Assembly (NCBI GenBank): GCA_050115555.1
Contig: JASFQI010000089.1
Span: 1-15,608 of the forward strand
From: JASFQI01 sp050115555
Lineage (GTDB): Bacteria > Desulfobacterota > DSM-4660 > Desulfatiglandales > HGW-15
Direction: 5' to 3'
DNA length: 15,608 bases
The notes under the pieces are model-generated. The model saw only the letters and a list, made by a program, of their open reading frames with translations, was not told the origin of the DNA and made no database searches. The number at the start of each line of letters is the position of its first letter. The stretch's first letter is position 1. Of this stretch, positions 1 to 6,799 are shown in pieces. The translations under genes were made by a program, and so were the position numbers.

Positions 1-1
1 A

Positions 2-313
2 GACCCCATGAAGTTCGTGTCCTTCGAGGACGAGACCGGGCTCTACGAGACCGTGTTCTTTCCCCGGGAGTACCGGCGGTTCTGCGCCCTGCTGGATGGG
101 AAACGGGCCTACGTGTTGAAGGGGAGGGTGGAGCGGGAGCTCGGCGCCATCACCGTCACGGTGGGCTGGATCGGGCCTCTGGAGCAAGGTGCGCCTTCAA
201 AGAGGCTGCAGGATCAGAACGTCTTTGCGGCCTCCCGCAGACCTTCCTGGGCGGACGGGGTGAACCAGACGTCGAGGAATCGTTCGTTTCGCTCCCGGCC
301 GTGCGCGTCGTAG
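2..313 (+). CDS. DNA polymerase III alpha-type protein, C-terminal OB-fold end (partial)
   Basis: The reading frame is open from the left window edge, so only the C-terminus is present. The visible part (…MKFVSFEDETGLYETVFFP… followed by a GRVERELGAITVTV segment) has the look of the OB-fold nucleic-acid-binding domain near the end of bacterial replicative or accessory DnaE polymerases. The ATG at position 8 is internal to that domain and is not a plausible start. Family-like sequence ends near position 185, but the frame stays open to a TAG at 311-313. The last ~100 nt therefore run antisense into the 3' end of the convergent isomerase gene. Either the two genes truly overlap or the polymerase carries a divergent tail. 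The polymerase active-site domains lie outside the window, so whether this is the main DnaE or a second copy cannot be told. Confidence 0.62.
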   Translation, partial: DPMKFVSFEDETGLYETVFFPREYRRFCALLDGKRAYVLKGRVERELGAITVTVGWIGPLEQGAPSKRLQDQNVFAASRRPSWADGVNQTSRNRSFRSRPCAS

Positions 314-960
314 CGTTTTTTGACCTCCTCGACCCGGTTTTCCTTGAGGGCGGCAAAGGCGTCCGGCGAGAACCCTGCAAGCTCGGCTGCGAACTCCACG
401 GCGTGGGATTCCACGTCGTCGGCGGGCAGGATGCGGTCCACGAGGCCGCTGGCCTGCATGGACGAGGCCTCCACCAGCTCCCCCCGGCAGATGACCTCGG
501 TGGCGACCCGTTCCGCCACGAGCTGCCGAAGCATCAGGTCCGCCGCATAGGGCACCGGGACACCCAGGCGGATCTCGTTCAGCCCCACAAGGGTCCGGCC
601 GGATGAGGCGAATCGGTAGTCCGTGGTGAGCATGAGGATGGTACCGCCTGCCACGGCATGACGCTTCACCGCGCACACCGTGGGCATGGGCAGGGTGTAG
701 AGGTCCAGAACGAGGTCCCCGAAACCGTGAAAGAACGCGGTCATTCCGCTTCGGTCGAGGTCAAGGAGGGTGGGAAGATCGAACCCGATGGAAAAGAACT
801 TGTCCCCGCCGGCCAGAACGAGCGCTTGGAATTCAGAGCGGGCCTGCCGGAGCGCACTCGAGAGGGACTCCACGAGCTCGGGCCCGATGGGGTTGGTGAC
901 GCCGTAGGTCAGCCGCACAACCCCCACGTTCTCGCGGGGTTCAATGGACACGCTGGACAT
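214..960 (-). CDS. Enoyl-CoA isomerase/hydratase-like crotonase family protein
   Basis: A 248-aa crotonase-fold protein starting MSSVSIEP at an ATG preceded by a GGGAGGG ribosome site; a longer in-frame extension upstream lies inside the neighbouring peptidase gene and is not needed. Oxyanion-hole signatures are visible: FFSIGFDL for the first and AVAGGTILMLTTDYR for the second. In classical enoyl-CoA hydratases the second element reads GGGCEL and supplies one catalytic Glu; here that position is Ile. The other catalytic Glu is kept in GLNEIRLGVPVP. Having only this one Glu, together with the DYR and NE context, resembles mitochondrial delta3-delta2-enoyl-CoA isomerases more than hydratases. 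It likely acts on acyl-CoA in the cytoplasm, possibly in beta-oxidation of unsaturated chains. It lies 13 nt downstream of the M20 peptidase and probably shares its transcript. The exact substrate is unknown. Confidence 0.85.
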   Translation of the reverse strand: MSSVSIEPRENVGVVRLTYGVTNPIGPELVESLSSALRQARSEFQALVLAGGDKFFSIGFDLPTLLDLDRSGMTAFFHGFGDLVLDLYTLPMPTVCAVKRHAVAGGTILMLTTDYRFASSGRTLVGLNEIRLGVPVPYAADLMLRQLVAERVATEVICRGELVEASSMQASGLVDRILPADDVESHAVEFAAELAGFSPDAFAALKENRVEEVKKRYDAHGRERNERFLDVWFTPSAQEGLREAAKTF

Positions 961-973
961 GAGGGTTCCCTCC

Positions 974-2344
974 CTACCCGTTCCCCAGCCGTTCCAGGAT
1001 CCGGGCATAGGCCTTGAGTGCGCGCTCGTAGCTCGAGAGACGAAAGAACTCGTTGGGTGAGTGCGCCCGTTCGTCCGGAAGGCCGAATGCAAAGACCAGG
1101 GTGTATGCGCCCAGGTGGCGAAGGAAGATCCCGTTGGCCGGAATGGTGCCCCCCATGGAGACCTGGAAGGGGTCCTTGCCATAGAGCTCGCGAAGCACCG
1201 AGGCGGAAGGCTCCAGCCCCGGGTGGTCCGGGGGCACCCGGTAGGGGACGGCGCCGCTTTCGGCCCGCTTCGCCGTGACCCGGACCCCGGGAGGTGCTAC
1301 GCGCTCGACGTGGGTGATCACCCGTTCCGCAATGACCGCGGGATCCTGGTCGGGCACGAGCCGGCACGAGATCTTGGCATGGGCCGTGCTCGGAAGGACG
1401 GTTTTGACCCCGGCTCCCTGGAACCCTCCGTAGATGCCGTTGACCTCCAGGGTGGGCCGGGCCCACACGCGCTCCAAGGGGGTATACCCGTCTTCGCCGA
1501 AGAGGTCGACCGCCCCGATTTCCCTCAGGTATTCTTCCTTGTCGAAAGGGATGCGTGCCGTAGCGTCCCTTTCCTCTTCGGTCAGGGGGCGGACGTCGTC
1601 GTAGAACCTGTCCACGGTCACCCTGCCTTTTTCATCGTGCATGGTGCCCAGGATATACGAAAGCGCGTGGATCGGGTTGGCTACGGTCCCCCCGTAGGTC
1701 CCCGAGTGGAGGTCGTGCTCCGGCCCCTGGACGTCGATAAAGACTGCGGCCAGGCCTCGTGTTCCCATGACCAGGCAGGGTTGATCCTCCCTCCACTGCC
1801 CCCCATCCGCACTCAGAATGAGGTCGCATTCGAGGCGTTCGCGCTGGCCGGCCACGAAATCCGGAAGCTGGGGGCTTCCGATTTCCTCCTGACCCTCGAA
1901 GAGGAACTTGACGTTGACCGGAAGGGCCCCGGCTGTTTTCAGAAGGGCCTCGGTCACGACGATGGGAACGAACATGTTGCCCTTGTCGTCGGTCGCGCCT
2001 CGGGCGTAAATTCGGCCGTTTCGAAGGGTGGGCTCAAAAGGCGGGCTTTCCCAGAGGTCCAGCGGGTCCACGGGCTGGGTGTCGAAGTGACCGTAGATGA
2101 GCACGGTGGGCTGGCCCGGCGCGTGCAGCCAGTCTCCGTAAACCACGGGATGCCCGCCGGTCGGAAGGATTTCCACCGATTCGATCCCGGCGGCCTTCAT
2201 GCGGTCCTCGACCCAGCGGGCCGCCGTCTCCACATCTCCTGCGTGCTCGGGCAGGCTCGAGATGCTGGGAATGCGAAGAAAGGCGAACAGCTCGTCAAGA
2301 AACCGTTCACGGTGAGTATCGAGGTAGCTTTGCCAGTCGTTCAT
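974..2344 (-). CDS. M20-family metallopeptidase (dipeptidase-like)
   Basis: 456 aa, a usual length for M20 dipeptidases of the PepV/carnosinase type. The di-zinc site is complete: His86 in YGHFDTQP, bridging Asp119 in GATDDKG, catalytic Glu153 and ligand Glu154 in EGQEEIGS, Asp180 in SADGG, and the C-terminal ligand His428 in ERAHSPNE. The dimerisation (lid) domain sits between about residues 190 and 320 and includes the HDLHSGTYGG segment typical of this subgroup. No signal peptide or membrane segment is visible, so it is probably cytoplasmic and cleaves small peptides or acyl-amino acid derivatives. ATG start with a weak GGAG about 10 nt upstream. It follows the PilZ protein gene by 34 nt and precedes the crotonase gene by 13 nt, consistent with one operon, although the three products have no obvious shared pathway. 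Confidence 0.9.
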   Translation of the reverse strand: MNDWQSYLDTHRERFLDELFAFLRIPSISSLPEHAGDVETAARWVEDRMKAAGIESVEILPTGGHPVVYGDWLHAPGQPTVLIYGHFDTQPVDPLDLWESPPFEPTLRNGRIYARGATDDKGNMFVPIVVTEALLKTAGALPVNVKFLFEGQEEIGSPQLPDFVAGQRERLECDLILSADGGQWREDQPCLVMGTRGLAAVFIDVQGPEHDLHSGTYGGTVANPIHALSYILGTMHDEKGRVTVDRFYDDVRPLTEEERDATARIPFDKEEYLREIGAVDLFGEDGYTPLERVWARPTLEVNGIYGGFQGAGVKTVLPSTAHAKISCRLVPDQDPAVIAERVITHVERVAPPGVRVTAKRAESGAVPYRVPPDHPGLEPSASVLRELYGKDPFQVSMGGTIPANGIFLRHLGAYTLVFAFGLPDERAHSPNEFFRLSSYERALKAYARILERLGNG

Positions 2345-2378
2345 ACCGATGGGCTCCGTTTTCAGATCATGGACAGTG

Positions 2379-3425
2379 TTACTCCTCCATCTTCAGCTCC
2401 AGCTCGGGTCCTTTGGCTTCAGAGGATTCCTCCAAGCTTTCCACGAGCTCTTCGGGGAGGGGGCGATAGAATCGGATGTGGAGCGAGTAGTCGTCGAACA
2501 GGTGGGGTTGGACCGCGATGATGCGCCCGGTCGCCTGGAGGTCTTTTACTCCGCCCGTGACCGGGAGGCGGCATTTCACCACGAGGGGCCGGCCCAGAAG
2601 CAGGCGCGCAGTCTCCGGCTTGGAGACGCGGATCATGAAGGCCAGGCCGCCGACCGAGATATCGGTGAATCCTCCCTTAAAAGGCTTGCCCGCAGGTTTC
2701 CCCTTGGGGTCGAGGAGCTGGACCACCAGGTTTCCCGACATACGGACCCGTCGCTGAGTCCTTCGGTCCACGTTCTGCTGTTTCAGGAGCTTCGAGATGC
2801 CGCCGGAACGGTAGTAGAAATCGTGGATCTTTCTCTCGAGACCCGGGAATTCCTCCTGCCAGCTTTTCAGAACGGAACGATCCAGTAAGCTCCCTCGAAC
2901 CGGTGAAAGGGAGATTGCGGAGTACGTGGCAAAGGCCGTTTGAAAGAAGAACGTCTCCCCGCCCACCATGTTCCCCGGACCCACGGTCGTTATCAAGACC
3001 TCCCGCGCCCCCTGGCCGTGGGTGAGTTTGACCTCTCCCTGATCCATGAGCAGGAGATTCGCGTTTCGTTCTCCTTCCCGAAACACGGGCAGGTCCGTGT
3101 CAAAGCTCTGCGAGGCCAGGGCGTAGTACAGGGCGTTCGCCTCTTCCGCGGAGAGCATGCTGTAGAACTCGGCCCACGTCTCCATGTGGTCCGGGTCCCT
3201 GGACTCGCTTTTTTCCTGCTCAATGATTTCATTGGCCTTCACGATCTCGCCAAGGGCCATGGGATCCACTTCGTAAAGCCGGTCCCGAAAGGCCTCTGCC
3301 TTTGCAAAGTCCTTTCGCTTCGCATAGGCGACAATGAGGTCATAGAGGCAGCCCAGGGCGGCCTCCTTGTCCCCCTGCTCCAGGTGACGCCCTAACTGGG
3401 CTTCCTTTTCCAGAAGTTCGCTCAC
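2379..3425 (-). CDS. PilZ-domain protein with N-terminal helical repeat and cNMP-binding-like domain
   Basis: 348 aa, three regions. Residues 1-70 are helical and TPR-like (repeat of KEAALGCLYDLIVAYAK / FAKAEAFRDRLYEVDP). Residues about 95-200 look like a cyclic-nucleotide-binding (CAP effector) beta-roll: LLLMDQGEVKL, then VGPGNMVGGETFF, then the TYSAISLSPVRGSLLDRSVL strand and helix pattern. Residues about 218-330 form a PilZ domain with the c-di-GMP motifs RRTQRR (221-226) and DISVGG (255-260, DxSxxG). Known PilZ proteins bind c-di-GMP with exactly these two motifs; whether the beta-roll binds a nucleotide is not clear from sequence. It probably acts as a cytoplasmic second-messenger effector. 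GTG start chosen because AGGAGG lies 7 nt upstream; a nearby ATG is out of frame. First gene of a minus-strand group with the peptidase and crotonase. Confidence 0.85.
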   Translation of the reverse strand: MSELLEKEAQLGRHLEQGDKEAALGCLYDLIVAYAKRKDFAKAEAFRDRLYEVDPMALGEIVKANEIIEQEKSESRDPDHMETWAEFYSMLSAEEANALYYALASQSFDTDLPVFREGERNANLLLMDQGEVKLTHGQGAREVLITTVGPGNMVGGETFFFQTAFATYSAISLSPVRGSLLDRSVLKSWQEEFPGLERKIHDFYYRSGGISKLLKQQNVDRRTQRRVRMSGNLVVQLLDPKGKPAGKPFKGGFTDISVGGLAFMIRVSKPETARLLLGRPLVVKCRLPVTGGVKDLQATGRIIAVQPHLFDDYSLHIRFYRPLPEELVESLEESSEAKGPELELKMEE

Positions 3426-3557
3426 GGTTCATCCTCCTTGTGCCTGCGGATGGAGGAGAGATCTCCGGCCCATGTGGTGCCAACGGAAGAGCCGCGCTGT
3501 GTTGCCGGACTGCAGAAAGTCATGCGGTCGCCTTCCTGCCCTTGCCCTTTTTTGGCA

Positions 3558-3586
3558 TTTACGCATCTCCATGCGAGACATGTCAA
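3558..3586 (-). promoter_or_regulatory. Candidate promoter for the PilZ-peptidase-crotonase group
   Basis: On the minus strand a perfect TTGACA -35 (plus positions 3581-3586) is followed, after 17 nt, by a weak CGTAAA (3558-3563). The -35 is strong and the -10 poor, so this is tentative. It would give a 5' leader of roughly 120 nt before the GTG at 3425. Confidence 0.4.
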
Positions 3587-3747
3587 GTACAGGTTTGAAG
3601 GGGGGGCGATCTCGTCCTATCCTGAAAGGGGCGAAAGTCCCGGGTGTGCCGTGAACGGGTCCTCTTTGCATATCAGGGGCGGATCGCCAGGGAGTCCCGG
3701 ATCCCTTTTATCTGCACGAAATTCCAAAGATTATGTAAATGGAAGCC

Positions 3748-3779
3748 CCTTGTGCACCAGAATGGTGATAGGCACAAGG
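3748..3779. repeat. Inverted repeat / RNA hairpin in the PilZ-csp intergenic region
   Basis: CCTTGTGC and GCACAAGG are perfect 8-nt complementary arms separated by 16 nt. Inside, CACC and GGTG can extend the pairing around a short AGAAT-like loop. No T-run follows, so it is not a simple terminator. Confidence 0.5.
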
Positions 3780-3872
3780 CTACAGGATTCCATAGGGTGC
3801 CCGGTTCCCGTGGGAGCGGAGAGAACAGGAAAAAAGGGTGAGTGGAAAAATGTCAGGACTTGCATTTATTGC

Positions 3873-3900
3873 TTGACCTTTATAGAAAAATCATTATAGT
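3873..3900 (+). promoter_or_regulatory. Promoter of the cold-shock protein gene
   Basis: TTGACC (3873-3878), 16-nt spacer, TATAGT (3895-3900), in a locally AT-rich stretch. Transcription would begin near 3907, giving an untranslated leader of about 110 nt before the TTG start at 4019. Long leaders are typical of cspA-type genes, where they can affect mRNA stability and translation. Confidence 0.65.
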
Positions 3901-4018
3901 GCACCGTACGCCGATGGCTCGGACGTTGCGGGCTGGTTTTTTTTGGGATTGCCCCCGGCGTTTCCCCTCCCTGATTCAGGATCAGGGCATGTTTCATTTT
4001 TTTAAAGGAGTAAAGAAG

Positions 4019-4219
4019 TTGGCAAACGGTATTGTGAAGTGGTTCAATGAGAAGAAGGGGTATGGCTTCATCGAGAACGACGAGGGTGGAGACGTGTTTG
4101 TCCATTTTTCAGCGATCCAAGGGGAGGGATTTAAAACCCTCGTCGAGGGGGAGCGGGTGACCTTCGATATCGAACAGGGTCAGAAGGGTCCCGCAGCGGC
4201 GAACGTGGTTCGAATGTAG
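4019..4219 (+). CDS. CspA-family cold-shock protein
   Basis: 66 aa, the normal length for a single cold-shock domain. Begins M-ANGIVKWFNEKKGYGFI and contains both RNA-binding motifs: RNP1 KGYGFI (13-18) and RNP2 VFVHF (26-30). It should bind single-stranded RNA/DNA in the cytoplasm as an RNA chaperone. The start is a TTG: homologues begin two residues before the GIVKWFN block, and AAAGGAG lies 8 nt upstream of this TTG. An in-frame ATG further upstream (from 3989) would add a tail the family lacks and would bury the ribosome site. Monocistronic: promoter at 3873-3900 and a strong terminator just after the stop. Confidence 0.95.
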   Translation: MANGIVKWFNEKKGYGFIENDEGGDVFVHFSAIQGEGFKTLVEGERVTFDIEQGQKGPAAANVVRM

Positions 4220-4244
4220 TTCGAATCCGGCCAAAAAAATCTGG

Positions 4245-4288
4245 AAGGGCACCGTATCGTTCTTCGATAGGGTGCCCTTTGTTTTTTT
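4245..4288 (+). terminator. Intrinsic terminator after csp (probably bidirectional)
   Basis: AAGGGCACC-G-TATCG pairs with CGATA-G-GGTGCCCTT around a TTCTT loop, with a single G/G mismatch, followed by TTTGTTTTTTT. On the other strand the same hairpin is followed after 5 nt by seven T (plus 4233-4239), so it can also end the convergent ABM-domain gene. Confidence 0.93.
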
Positions 4289-4312
4289 AAGGGGCGCGCT
4301 CGCAAGTGCACG

Positions 4313-4624
4313 TTAGGGGGCCTTTTTTAGATAGTCGGCTGCGGGTATGAACACGCGGACCGTCACCGGATCCGCCAAGTGAGGAGCAAGTTCCTTTTCC
4401 AGGCTTTTCCAGTCCTTTCCCTCATACCAGCTTTTCCAGTCCTCCACAGCCGACCAGAGGGAAATGACGAGAAGACGATGATCGTTGTCCGCATCCACCA
4501 AGGTCTCGCCGCCGATGTACCCTCTTTGTCGTAAGGCCTTTATCCGAATATCCTCAATGACTTTAAGCTGTTCCGGGGAGACGGGGTTTTTAAACGTCCG
4601 TTCTATCATGATTTTAGTGCTCAT
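4313..4624 (-). CDS. ABM-domain (antibiotic biosynthesis monooxygenase-like) protein
   Basis: 103 aa starting MSTKIMIERTFK at an ATG with AGGAGG 7 nt upstream; a longer frame (to 4669) has no ribosome site and no family-like sequence. The pattern IMIERTFKNPVSPEQ… then RGYIGGETLVD…LLVISLWSAVEDWKSWYEGKDWK… fits a single ferredoxin-like ABM domain. Members include cofactor-free monooxygenases and small haem-binding proteins, but many are uncharacterised stress proteins, so only the fold is claimed. It converges on the csp gene with the shared terminator between them and has no operon partner. Confidence 0.8.
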   Translation of the reverse strand: MSTKIMIERTFKNPVSPEQLKVIEDIRIKALRQRGYIGGETLVDADNDHRLLVISLWSAVEDWKSWYEGKDWKSLEKELAPHLADPVTVRVFIPAADYLKKAP

Positions 4625-5081
4625 GACTCTCTCCCTCCTTTCTTGCGGTTGGAAAAATTCACACTCCATTCATAAGATACCACAGGAGGCCATACCCGGG
4701 TAGTGAAGAAGTCCAGGACCCCGTTTTTCCTAAAAGAAATCCTTTCCAGAGAGGAAGGCCTTACAAAAACCTACTCAGCCGCTGCTGGACCCGCCAGCGC
4801 TGGTTGGATTTCCGAGGAGAGGATTCAAGTTTTCGGGTTTTCCGGCTCCATCAGGATTCCGCAGGAGGTTTTTCTTGACAAGGCAGGAAGGATCAGGCTA
4901 GGAAGTGATGTCACCAGCTGGTGAAAATGATTCGCTGGCGTATTTTTTTCTTGCCTTTGGCAGGGCTGCGGGGTTTGCGAGCGATATTCATGTTCACGAC
5001 ATACCTGACCATTTTGGATTCCTCGCCCGAGTTCAGCGGGACTCCGGATAGATTCCATCGTGTGAGGAGGGAGTAGGGCCT
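4625..5081. other. Intergenic region upstream of the TetR regulator
   Basis: About 457 nt between the divergent ABM and TetR genes. A GTG-started 73-codon frame (4703-4924, +) has an AGGAGG but 13 nt away, and no recognisable domain, so I do not call it. Notable sequence: TTGACA at 4875-4880 and, 30 nt further, a perfect 14-bp palindrome at 4911-4924. No RNA gene recognised. Confidence 0.45.
4911..4924. promoter_or_regulatory. 14-bp palindrome, candidate repressor operator
   Basis: TCACCAGCTGGTGA is a perfect palindrome. It lies just downstream of TTGACA (4875-4880) with a poor -10 near 4898-4904, and about 160 nt before a TetR-family gene. TetR proteins usually bind such dyads and often control themselves, so self-regulation is an inference. 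A role as an isolated chance palindrome cannot be excluded. Confidence 0.35.
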
Positions 5082-5696
5082 TTGGTGCGCGACCGACAGA
5101 TCACCCGGAAGAAAATCCTGGATGCGGTGGGGACGCTCCTGGCCCGAAAGGGGTTTCAGGGGATCGGGATCAATGCCGTGGCCCGCGAGGCCGGGGTGGA
5201 CAAGGTGCTGATTTACCGATACTTCGGAGGCCTTCCTCAGCTCCTGAGGGCCTTTGCTCAGCATGGAGAATTCTGGCCCACCATCGGACAGATTCTGGGC
5301 CGGAAGCTCCCCGAGATCGGCCGCATGTCCACCGCGGAGGTTTCGATTCTCATTCTCCAGGGCTACCTGAGGGAATTGAAAAAGCGGGTCACCACTCAGG
5401 AGATCCTTCGATGGGAGCTTGTTCAGCGAAACGAGCTCACAGAAGAGCTTGCTGCCGCCCGGGAGGTCCAGGGCATGGAAATTCTCGATCTGCTGCCCCA
5501 GGACCCTGAACAACTCGAAAACCGAGACTTGGGTGCTGCCGCGGCCCTGCTCCATGCCGGATTGATGTACCTGGTCCTGCGCTCCAAGACGGCCGACGTC
5601 TATATGGGAGTGGACCTTCGATCCGAGGAAGGCTGGGCCCGCGTAGAAAATGTTATTGAGACCCTTGTGGAGAGCTTCTTCGAGAGTAAGCATTGA
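5082..5696 (+). CDS. TetR/AcrR-family transcriptional regulator
   Basis: 204 aa. The N-terminal part (about 8-55), ITRKKILDAVGTLLARKG, then GINAVAREAGVDKVLIYRYFG, is the standard TetR helix-turn-helix with the YRYF recognition-helix end. The remaining ~150 residues are the variable helical ligand/dimerisation domain and give no clue to the effector. Start is uncertain: TTG at 5082 or GTG at 5085; AGGAGG at 5065-5070 is rather distant (11 and 14 nt), while a closer TAGGG would serve the GTG. A thioesterase gene follows 125 nt downstream on the same strand, so acyl-CoA-related control is possible but unproven. Confidence 0.9.
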   Translation: MVRDRQITRKKILDAVGTLLARKGFQGIGINAVAREAGVDKVLIYRYFGGLPQLLRAFAQHGEFWPTIGQILGRKLPEIGRMSTAEVSILILQGYLRELKKRVTTQEILRWELVQRNELTEELAAAREVQGMEILDLLPQDPEQLENRDLGAAAALLHAGLMYLVLRSKTADVYMGVDLRSEEGWARVENVIETLVESFFESKH

Positions 5697-5821
5697 AGTC
5701 AGCCCACGACGCTCTCAACTGAGGATTCTCCCAGCGGCTGCCCTCGAGCCCTACGTTTCGGAGAGTGAACGCCCCGTCCTCGAGGGGACACAGGGACGCA
5801 TGGAGAGGACAGGACAGGTCC

Positions 5822-6250
5822 ATGGCCAGATTACCTATCGAGCTTCCGGATCGACTCGACTACGCCACTGAGATACGAGTTCGGGTCACGGATTTGAACT
5901 ACGCCAACCACCTGGGGAATGACGCGCTGGTCTCTCTCCTTCACGAGGCCCGGACCCGATTCCTGGGCCATCATGGACTGCACGAGCTGGACATCGAAGG
6001 TCTGGGCATTGTGATCGGCGATCTGGGCATCGTGTACACGGCTGAGGCCCATCACGGGGACGTCCTTCGCATCGAGATGGGAATTGGAGATTTCTCCAAG
6101 GCGGGCTGTGATATCTACTACCGGATTACGCGTGCCCGCGACGAGGTCCTGGTAGCCCGGGCCAAGACCGGAATCGTTTTCATCGACCGAAAGGCCCGAA
6201 GGGCGGTCCGCGTGCCGGAGTCTTTTCGAGGGCGGTTCTCTCCCTCGTGA
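5822..6250 (+). CDS. 4HBT-type hotdog-fold acyl-CoA thioesterase
   Basis: 142 aa. The conserved N-terminal block EIRVRVTDLNYANHLGNDALVSLLHEAR corresponds to the 4-hydroxybenzoyl-CoA thioesterase motif, in which an Asp follows the first strand and an H/N pair precedes the long helix. It is followed by a central GIVIGDLGIVYTAEAHHGDVLRIE strand pair and a C-terminal GIVFIDRKARRAVRVPESFR segment. It likely hydrolyses an acyl-CoA thioester in the cytoplasm; the acyl group cannot be read from sequence. ATG 5822 is preferred since the family homology starts soon after it; a GTG at 5765 would add 19 residues with no family match. The ribosome site (ACAGG) is weak. Confidence 0.85.
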   Translation: MARLPIELPDRLDYATEIRVRVTDLNYANHLGNDALVSLLHEARTRFLGHHGLHELDIEGLGIVIGDLGIVYTAEAHHGDVLRIEMGIGDFSKAGCDIYYRITRARDEVLVARAKTGIVFIDRKARRAVRVPESFRGRFSPS

Positions 6251-6326
6251 GCCCCCCTCGAACTCAGCGCCACGCCAGACCCACTCGATCCTCTGTTGGC
6301 TGTTTGGGGAACCCTTACCGTGAAAA

Positions 6327-6332
6327 TACCCT
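6327..6332 (+). promoter_or_regulatory. Possible -10 box immediately before arfB-like gene
   Basis: TTGGGG (6304-6309), 17 nt, TACCCT (6327-6332). Transcription would begin within a few bases of the ATG at 6341, and no Shine-Dalgarno sequence is seen there, so a leaderless mRNA is possible. Both boxes are only partly consensus. Confidence 0.3.
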
Positions 6333-6340
6333 AAACGATC

Positions 6341-6769
6341 ATGATTCATGTCACACGCCATATTGCCCTGGATGAGAGCGAGATCGAGGAGAGGTTTGTG
6401 CGTGCCTCCGGTCCGGGAGGACAGAACGTCAACCGCGTGGCCACCGCCGTTCAGCTGCGATTCGATGTGGCCCGCTCCCCATCCCTTCCCGATGAGGTGC
6501 GAAGGCGGCTCATGCGGCTTGCCGGAAGACGCATGACTCGGGAGGGGGTGCTCGTGATCGACGCCCGCCGTCACCGCACCCAGGAGCGAAACCGGAAAGA
6601 CGCCCTGGAGCGTCTCGTGGCCCTCGTCCGGAAAGCCGCGGAACGCCCGCGTATTCGCAAGCCCACTCGGCCCGGCATGGCATCCCGGCGTCGCCGCCTG
6701 GAGGCCAAGCAACGGAACAGTCGGATCAAGCGTATGAGGAGGGCGGTGCATCCCGGGGACGGAGACTGA
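6341..6769 (+). CDS. arfB: ArfB (YaeJ)-like peptidyl-tRNA hydrolase, ribosome rescue
   Basis: 142 aa, the normal ArfB size. The release-factor catalytic motif is intact: RASGPGGQNVN, GGQ at 26-28, with the following NRV…A sequence typical of the RF-1 domain. The C-terminus is a strongly basic tail (RIRKPTRPGMASRRRR… to KRMRR), as in ArfB, where the tail enters the empty mRNA channel of stalled ribosomes. It lacks the anticodon-recognition domains of RF1/RF2, so it should free stalled ribosomes without stop-codon reading. ATG start without a visible ribosome site. It converges on aroA with 30 nt between stop codons and no strong terminator there. Confidence 0.92.
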   Translation: MIHVTRHIALDESEIEERFVRASGPGGQNVNRVATAVQLRFDVARSPSLPDEVRRRLMRLAGRRMTREGVLVIDARRHRTQERNRKDALERLVALVRKAAERPRIRKPTRPGMASRRRRLEAKQRNSRIKRMRRAVHPGDGD

Positions 6770-6799
6770 GAAGGACAGGATCCTTCCGCTTCTTTCGGG

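Larger units (their letters stand above)
3438..3872. other. Intergenic region, no convincing gene; contains hairpins
   Basis: About 435 nt between the PilZ gene and the cold-shock promoter. One plus-strand frame is open for 153 codons, but its product (Arg/Ser/Pro/Gly-mixed, no recognisable domain) looks non-coding. Structure is visible: CCTTGTGC at 3748-3755 pairs with GCACAAGG at 3772-3779, with an inner CACC/GGTG pairing in the loop, and several G/C-rich inverted segments lie between 3620 and 3710. A possible plus-strand promoter (TTGAAG 3595-3600, 17 nt, TATCCT 3618-3623) lies in front of them. This could be a leader or small RNA, but I cannot match it to a known RNA family. Confidence 0.35.

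Noticed and set aside
1061..2521. Long plus-strand open frame (486 codons)
   Set aside because: It is the antisense shadow of the M20 peptidase, whose zinc-site motifs are all intact on the other strand.
3640..3830. c-di-GMP (GEMM-I) riboswitch
   Set aside because: Some G/C-rich helices and a CACAAGGC-like element recall it, but the conserved core and tetraloop/receptor elements are not present.
3438..3899. 153-codon plus-strand open frame between the PilZ and csp genes
   Set aside because: No recognisable domain, composition unlike the real genes here, no convincing ribosome site, and it runs across the csp promoter.
4703..4924. 73-codon GTG-started frame upstream of tetR
   Set aside because: The AGGAGG is 13 nt away, the product has no known features, and it contains the palindrome and TTGACA box; more likely intergenic.
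6770..6799. Terminator between arfB and aroA
   Set aside because: Only a 5-bp AAGGA/TCCTT stem with no T-run on either strand; too weak to call.
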